Virus record (IMG/VR): IMGVR_UViG_3300045928_000032
Span: 1-22,225 of that record
Length of the DNA stretch: 22,225 nucleotides
Reading direction: 5' to 3' (one strand)
Origin: a virus
The notes beneath the pieces were generated by a model, which made no database searches, had not been told where the DNA came from, and saw only the letters and a program-made list of their open reading frames with translations. Position numbers and translations under genes: made by a program. Positions within the stretch are counted from its first letter, which is position 1. Every line of letters starts with the position of its first letter. This document shows, in pieces, positions 20,001-22,225 of this stretch.

Positions 20001-20043
20001 ATCCGCAACCAACATGCTGGCACCAAACTTAATCACTTCGTAA
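17017..20043 (+). CDS. tail tape measure protein
   Basis: ATG 17017, 1008 residues, the longest gene here. N-terminal and central parts are long helical and coiled-coil stretches rich in Ala, Gln, Glu and Arg (about 15-130 and 390-690). A hydrophobic segment lies at about 147-177 (L-P-G-L-I-A-A-G-A-T-A-A-I-G-L-G-V-G-V). A glycine-rich hydrophobic segment spans about 715-850. Then comes a conserved-looking C-terminal part (K-I-R-G-A-Y-G-I-D-I, F-G-G-N-I-D-M-A-I, Q-P-I-R-E-L-I-N-L-Y). This architecture is characteristic of tape measure proteins, which set tail length and help DNA pass the inner membrane. If the usual 1.5 angstrom per residue holds, the tail would be about 150 nm long, an inference only. 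Confidence 0.93.
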   Translation: MAAQEVIVLEVDPTSALKAQQATAKGFAETEARAKQATAAIAETAEQAGQQTIRLIDRSKNSIDRIAASAEKRASQIGRSALERLESQRTFDLNRVAGDPRAIERVAQAYSRLIAEQKKADAAAGGFGDRLRHALENPRGALDALIGGLTGLPGLIAAGATAAIGLGVGVFKVVSGMADWVEKLDQVAMQTGLTTEQVQLLTAAAKTQGVQADIITGIMRGLSKTMTESTADAIKLRKELAAMGVSGKDPFEVFLSIGEALSKIQDPFERFNKANEILGRSGGEALKLFNGQLRQTVEGIKEMGAALDENALAAMRRMDQRLDEAGVRWDTWLKKGKAAIVDLVDAWITQSDRLQSLAPVGGDPFSEVAKRLSPTELEERVRRDAATREQRDIAAGRAVVAEFERKRGQGLAGLQASQAALTQQRQDALGRVGRLGIGEAAARTAVADVQRLDKEIASVQARIKAIQEAPAKAEAERRQAEALDKALHGKRLEMIRQSEKEALDSAARQAEEMIALDGRVAQARTEYQRETGEMQDRIRQTNFDQQMVMLERSRDEQLRSLEAVTARTVSEKIALEQQKLEIELEYLKRAEELNLASVQRQNQSEIDQAYRLAQTKEDLENRLTILQQESAQRVAIARDDAEARIRATQQESVNRQAATMQTEYERAFDRIQNGFEGLFDALLTRSRSFGQALLGMLQAVLLTPLKQAMSATVAGVLTGRGGGALGGLFGGLPGLGGIGIPGAPGGTPGFAGPVGGLGSIGNAAGLLGLSGIGSLALGGGMLGGLGAFKLGQRGGIGGALAPGLGALSGMLGFGGLTAMFPALAAAGPFGLIAAGGIGAFAGILGLLRGKSTDKIREKIRGAYGIDIREKNILEQIAGITKQNFGGNIDMAISSQPIRELINLYSMAFGGRSMGLSNVARPVSVFQSGGQITQAPSAYSAAPPAGSRGMTVVMPVQVVGAREFLTQETTTVIARSGNVVQGAVLSAQRANVGRRKSATNMLAPNLITS

Positions 20044-20060
20044 AGAAGAAAGGTAAAAGA

Positions 20061-20357
20061 ATGCCATACGAAAACCCAATCTGGTCGCTGACAGCGGCCG
20101 AAGCTGACGAACAAGTGGTCTGGCTGAATGCCAATGGCATGGCTACTGCCGGTTCGATCTATGACATGTACAAGGCTGATTACCGGGAGCCAAACCACGG
20201 ACAGCAAATTCCTCCCGACGAAAGCGGGGAATGGCTGACTGATTTTGCCAACAAAACTACCGGCTACAGCCTGGGAATGATCAAAGACCGACGCGGGAAG
20301 TACGAAGAGGCAGTCGCCGTTCAAATGACCAAGGACGATACGGGACACAAGCAGTAA
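20061..20357 (+). CDS. hypothetical distal-tail-region protein (98 residues)
   Basis: ATG 20061 with AAAGG about seven bases upstream. No family is recognised. It is acidic overall, with W-S-L-T-A-A-E-A-D-E-Q near the N-terminus, and Y-D-M-Y-K-A-D-Y in the middle. By position directly after the tape measure it is likely a minor tail protein or tail assembly factor. Confidence 0.55.
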   Translation: MPYENPIWSLTAAEADEQVVWLNANGMATAGSIYDMYKADYREPNHGQQIPPDESGEWLTDFANKTTGYSLGMIKDRRGKYEEAVAVQMTKDDTGHKQ

Positions 20358-20362
20358 CCTGA

Positions 20363-20758
20363 ATGCCAGGTTCCGTCCAGAACGCCGCTCCCGTGGCTGT
20401 GATGCCGCGGTTTCTTGCCTCGCAGTTCACGCACTCGCGCGAGGTATGGGTCCAGCAGAATTTTTACCGCGACGGTGAGCGGCAGACCGGGCTACTGGCC
20501 AATACGAGCCGCAAACGATTTAATGCAACCTTCATCGGCCCAGCGTCGGAACTCACAGCCATGCGCGAGTTTTATATGGCCCGCAAAGCAGGGACAGAAC
20601 CGTTTTGGTTTTACTACCTGCCCGAGACCGGCTATGTGTATGATCCAAGCGGTATCAGTTCTACAGGCCGCTACGCTGTCGTTTTCGCGAACACCTGGGA
20701 GCAGATGGTTGGAATAGCCCGTTCACAGGTCCAGATCCAACTCCTCGAGGTGAACTGA
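20363..20758 (+). CDS. minor tail protein, probably at the tail tip
   Basis: ATG 20363; ATG 20402 is an in-frame alternative giving M-P-R-F-L-A-S-Q. The 131 residues are mainly beta strand, with S-R-K-R-F-N-A-T-F near 50, then L-T-A-M-R-E-F-Y-M-A-R-K-A-G-T-E-P-F-W-F-Y-Y near 63-84. This last pattern (a helix followed by G-x-x-x-P-F-x-F) is typical of tail tip proteins of the lambda gpM/DUF2460 kind. Role at the distal end of the tail is inferred. The stop overlaps the next ATG by one base (TGATG). Confidence 0.65.
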   Translation: MPGSVQNAAPVAVMPRFLASQFTHSREVWVQQNFYRDGERQTGLLANTSRKRFNATFIGPASELTAMREFYMARKAGTEPFWFYYLPETGYVYDPSGISSTGRYAVVFANTWEQMVGIARSQVQIQLLEVN

Positions 20759-21165
20759 TGGCTAATACGTTCTACCCGAAGGCCAAGAAAGCCTGGGCCA
20801 AAGGTCAAGTCAACTGGGAAGGCGACACCATCAAAGTCCAACTCGTGGATACTGCGGCCTATACCTACTCGGCAGCGCACGAGTTCCTCTCCGAATTGCC
20901 GATCGGCGCCCGTGTTGGAGCCGCAATAACGCTTGCTAATAAAACCGCTGCAGACGGTGGAGTACTCGACGCCGACGATGGCAGCTTTGTAGCGCTGGCC
21001 GGACCACAATTAGAAGCTATCGTCATCTATCAATACACCGGCGTGGAATCGACATCACGGCTGCTCTTGTACCTCGACTTCGGCGTGGGGATTCCTTATA
21101 CTCCGAACTCGTCAACCGTCCCTCTGATCTGGGACAACGGCTCCTCAAAAATTGCTAGATTGTGA
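20758..21165 (+). CDS. small phage tail-associated protein (135 residues)
   Basis: ATG 20758. The order F-Y-P-K-A-K-K-A-W-A-K-G, D-T-I-K-V-Q-L-V-D-T-A-A-Y-T-Y-S, H-E-F-L-S-E-L-P-I-G-A-R-V-G, I-V-I-Y-Q-Y-T-G-V and P-L-I-W-D-N-G is a common phage protein pattern found in tail or fibre regions, mainly beta sheet. I do not know a proved function. Likely part of the tip, baseplate or fibre attachment. Its stop overlaps the GTG of the next gene (GTGA). Confidence 0.65.
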   Translation: MANTFYPKAKKAWAKGQVNWEGDTIKVQLVDTAAYTYSAAHEFLSELPIGARVGAAITLANKTAADGGVLDADDGSFVALAGPQLEAIVIYQYTGVESTSRLLLYLDFGVGIPYTPNSSTVPLIWDNGSSKIARL

Positions 21166-22225
21166 CACGATTATCTTTAATTGCGCTGTTCTTTGCGGCC
21201 TCGTTATCTGCACAGAACCCGAATACCGCCGTGTTCCCGGGCGCGATCCTCACAGATGCAGTTTCCACGGTAGCGAAAGACCGCGCCGTCTCAGTTCTTG
21301 ATGCTTCCATCGATGCCGATGATCTTACACTCCAGGTCGATACCGGGCATGGCGTAAGGTTCAACCGCGCGTTCATGCTAATCACAATCGAAGACGAGCA
21401 AATGATGGTCTGCTCTGTCGCGGGAGATACTCTCACTATCTGTCCTGGGACTCGTGGCTTCTCGTGGACTAACGCAGCCAGTCATTCCAACGGCTCTGAC
21501 GTGAGCGGCAATTACGTGGAATGGATTATGAACCAAAGCCTTGCAGAAATAAAAGCTGTTCAGACATTCCTCGGTATTAACGGCCTCAATATACTACGCA
21601 CGAACGCTGACAACATCACCACCGCGGAAACTACGACGACATTTCAGCCAGGCACAACGAAGCCCGGGTTCCGCGTGGGGTGCGGACCGTTGCCGACAAC
21701 TCCCGGGACCGGCGGCGTGCTTCATTGCAACTCAGCCAGCGCGAACGATCCGTACTGGAACGACGGCACGGCCTGGCGCAACCTCGCACAAAGCTTCACC
21801 GGCATAGCGAACCGCGGCTTCGAACGCACCGGCACTAACTTTTCTATAGACTCTACTGTTCATGGTTACGACCACGGCAACCTCATCGTAACGGTCTACG
21901 ATTACGACACCAGCAATCAAATCCTGGCCGCGGTGCATGTTGCCAGGACCGCGCCGTTCGCCATAAGCCTCGCTGGCAATCTCCCATCGTCCCGGCACAT
22001 GTGGGTGACGATCGCTGGCTGGGGCGGACCGAGCGGCGCCGGCACGGGCGACGTGACGGGAGGCGCCGTGTTGACGACGAATAACTCTCTCGTGAAGGTC
22101 GGCACGACGGACGGAGGCCTCGTAGAAGCTGCAGCTTCCGACGTCGTAGCGGAGTTCGGCGGCGGGAGCTGCTCGGGCTACCTGAAGAGCGACGGTAGCT
22201 GCGATACACCGTCCGGCGGCATCAG
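21162..22225 (+). CDS. tail fibre-like protein with signal-peptide-like leader (3' partial)
   Basis: GTG 21162 overlaps the previous TGA (GTGA). The frame stays open for 354 codons to the window end. The N-terminus, M-T-R-L-S-L-I-A-L-F-F-A-A-S-L-S-A-Q-N, has one Arg, a hydrophobic core and S-L-S-A as a signal-peptidase-like end. The next part holds V-D-T-G-H-G-V-R-F and a Thr/Gly/Asn-rich beta region. The last residues (G-S-C-S-G-Y-L-K-S-D-G-S-C-D-T-P-S-G-G) look like repeated Gly-rich fibre segments. Likely a tail fibre or adhesin. A secretion signal on a virion protein made in the cytoplasm would be unusual. The C-terminus is not in the window. Confidence 0.65.
   Translation, partial: MTRLSLIALFFAASLSAQNPNTAVFPGAILTDAVSTVAKDRAVSVLDASIDADDLTLQVDTGHGVRFNRAFMLITIEDEQMMVCSVAGDTLTICPGTRGFSWTNAASHSNGSDVSGNYVEWIMNQSLAEIKAVQTFLGINGLNILRTNADNITTAETTTTFQPGTTKPGFRVGCGPLPTTPGTGGVLHCNSASANDPYWNDGTAWRNLAQSFTGIANRGFERTGTNFSIDSTVHGYDHGNLIVTVYDYDTSNQILAAVHVARTAPFAISLAGNLPSSRHMWVTIAGWGGPSGAGTGDVTGGAVLTTNNSLVKVGTTDGGLVEAAASDVVAEFGGGSCSGYLKSDGSCDTPSGGI

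Noticed and set aside
1-22225. CRISPR array, insertion sequence or rRNA
   Set aside because: No regularly spaced repeats, no transposase, and no rRNA-like sequence were seen.

Overview
This window looks like part of the genome of a temperate, tailed double-stranded DNA phage with a long non-contractile (siphovirus-like) or otherwise lambda-style tail. Every supported gene lies on the + strand. Genes are tightly packed, and many join by a 4-base overlap in which the next start codon (ATG, GTG or TTG) shares bases with the previous TGA. The host cannot be fixed from the sequence. The fairly high GC content, the style of integrase and the small accessory proteins remind me of phages and prophages of Acidobacteriota (Solibacter/Bryobacter relatives), but that is an impression, not a search result.

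Left part (1-5152): an early or replication operon. It holds the end of a small DNA-binding-like protein, a VRR-NUC nuclease, several small zinc-ribbon proteins, a replication-initiator-like protein with an N-terminal helix-turn-helix, a tiny XRE/Cro-type repressor, a tyrosine integrase and an unrecognised 322-residue protein carrying a hexanucleotide repeat. The integrase has an Asn where the first catalytic Arg should be. A hairpin whose U-tract faces the minus strand closes the block.

Middle part (5153-7121): low coding density, with small membrane or unrecognised proteins and a well-defined attachment region. At 5881-5930 (minus strand) is the 3' part of a tRNA-Arg(CCG) gene, from the anticodon stem to CCA, with no 5' half. 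A 21-base imperfect direct repeat (18 of 21 identical) flanks it on both sides, and there is a third partial copy. This is the expected layout of attP: a tRNA-derived core with integrase arm sites. Because phage genes lie on both sides, the window is best read as the excised or virion form of the genome and not a prophage-host junction.

Right part (7118-22225): the packaging, head and tail operon in lambda order. It runs: Nu1-like small terminase, GpA-like large terminase, a DUF4177-like small protein, gpW-like connector, lambda-family portal, a prohead protease/major capsid fusion, a probable decoration protein, neck and tail-terminator proteins, tail tube protein, tail assembly chaperone plus a -1 frame extension, a virion-morphogenesis-like protein, a 1008-residue tape measure protein, and distal tail proteins. 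The last gene is a possible tail fibre with a signal-peptide-like N-terminus that runs off the end of the window. No endolysin was found here.

The most interesting points are the attP layout, the Asn-for-Arg change in the integrase, the nested capsid start with a strong internal ribosome binding site, the -1 frame extension of the tail chaperone with a hairpin at the junction but no classical slippery heptamer, and the signal-peptide-like leader on the last tail gene.
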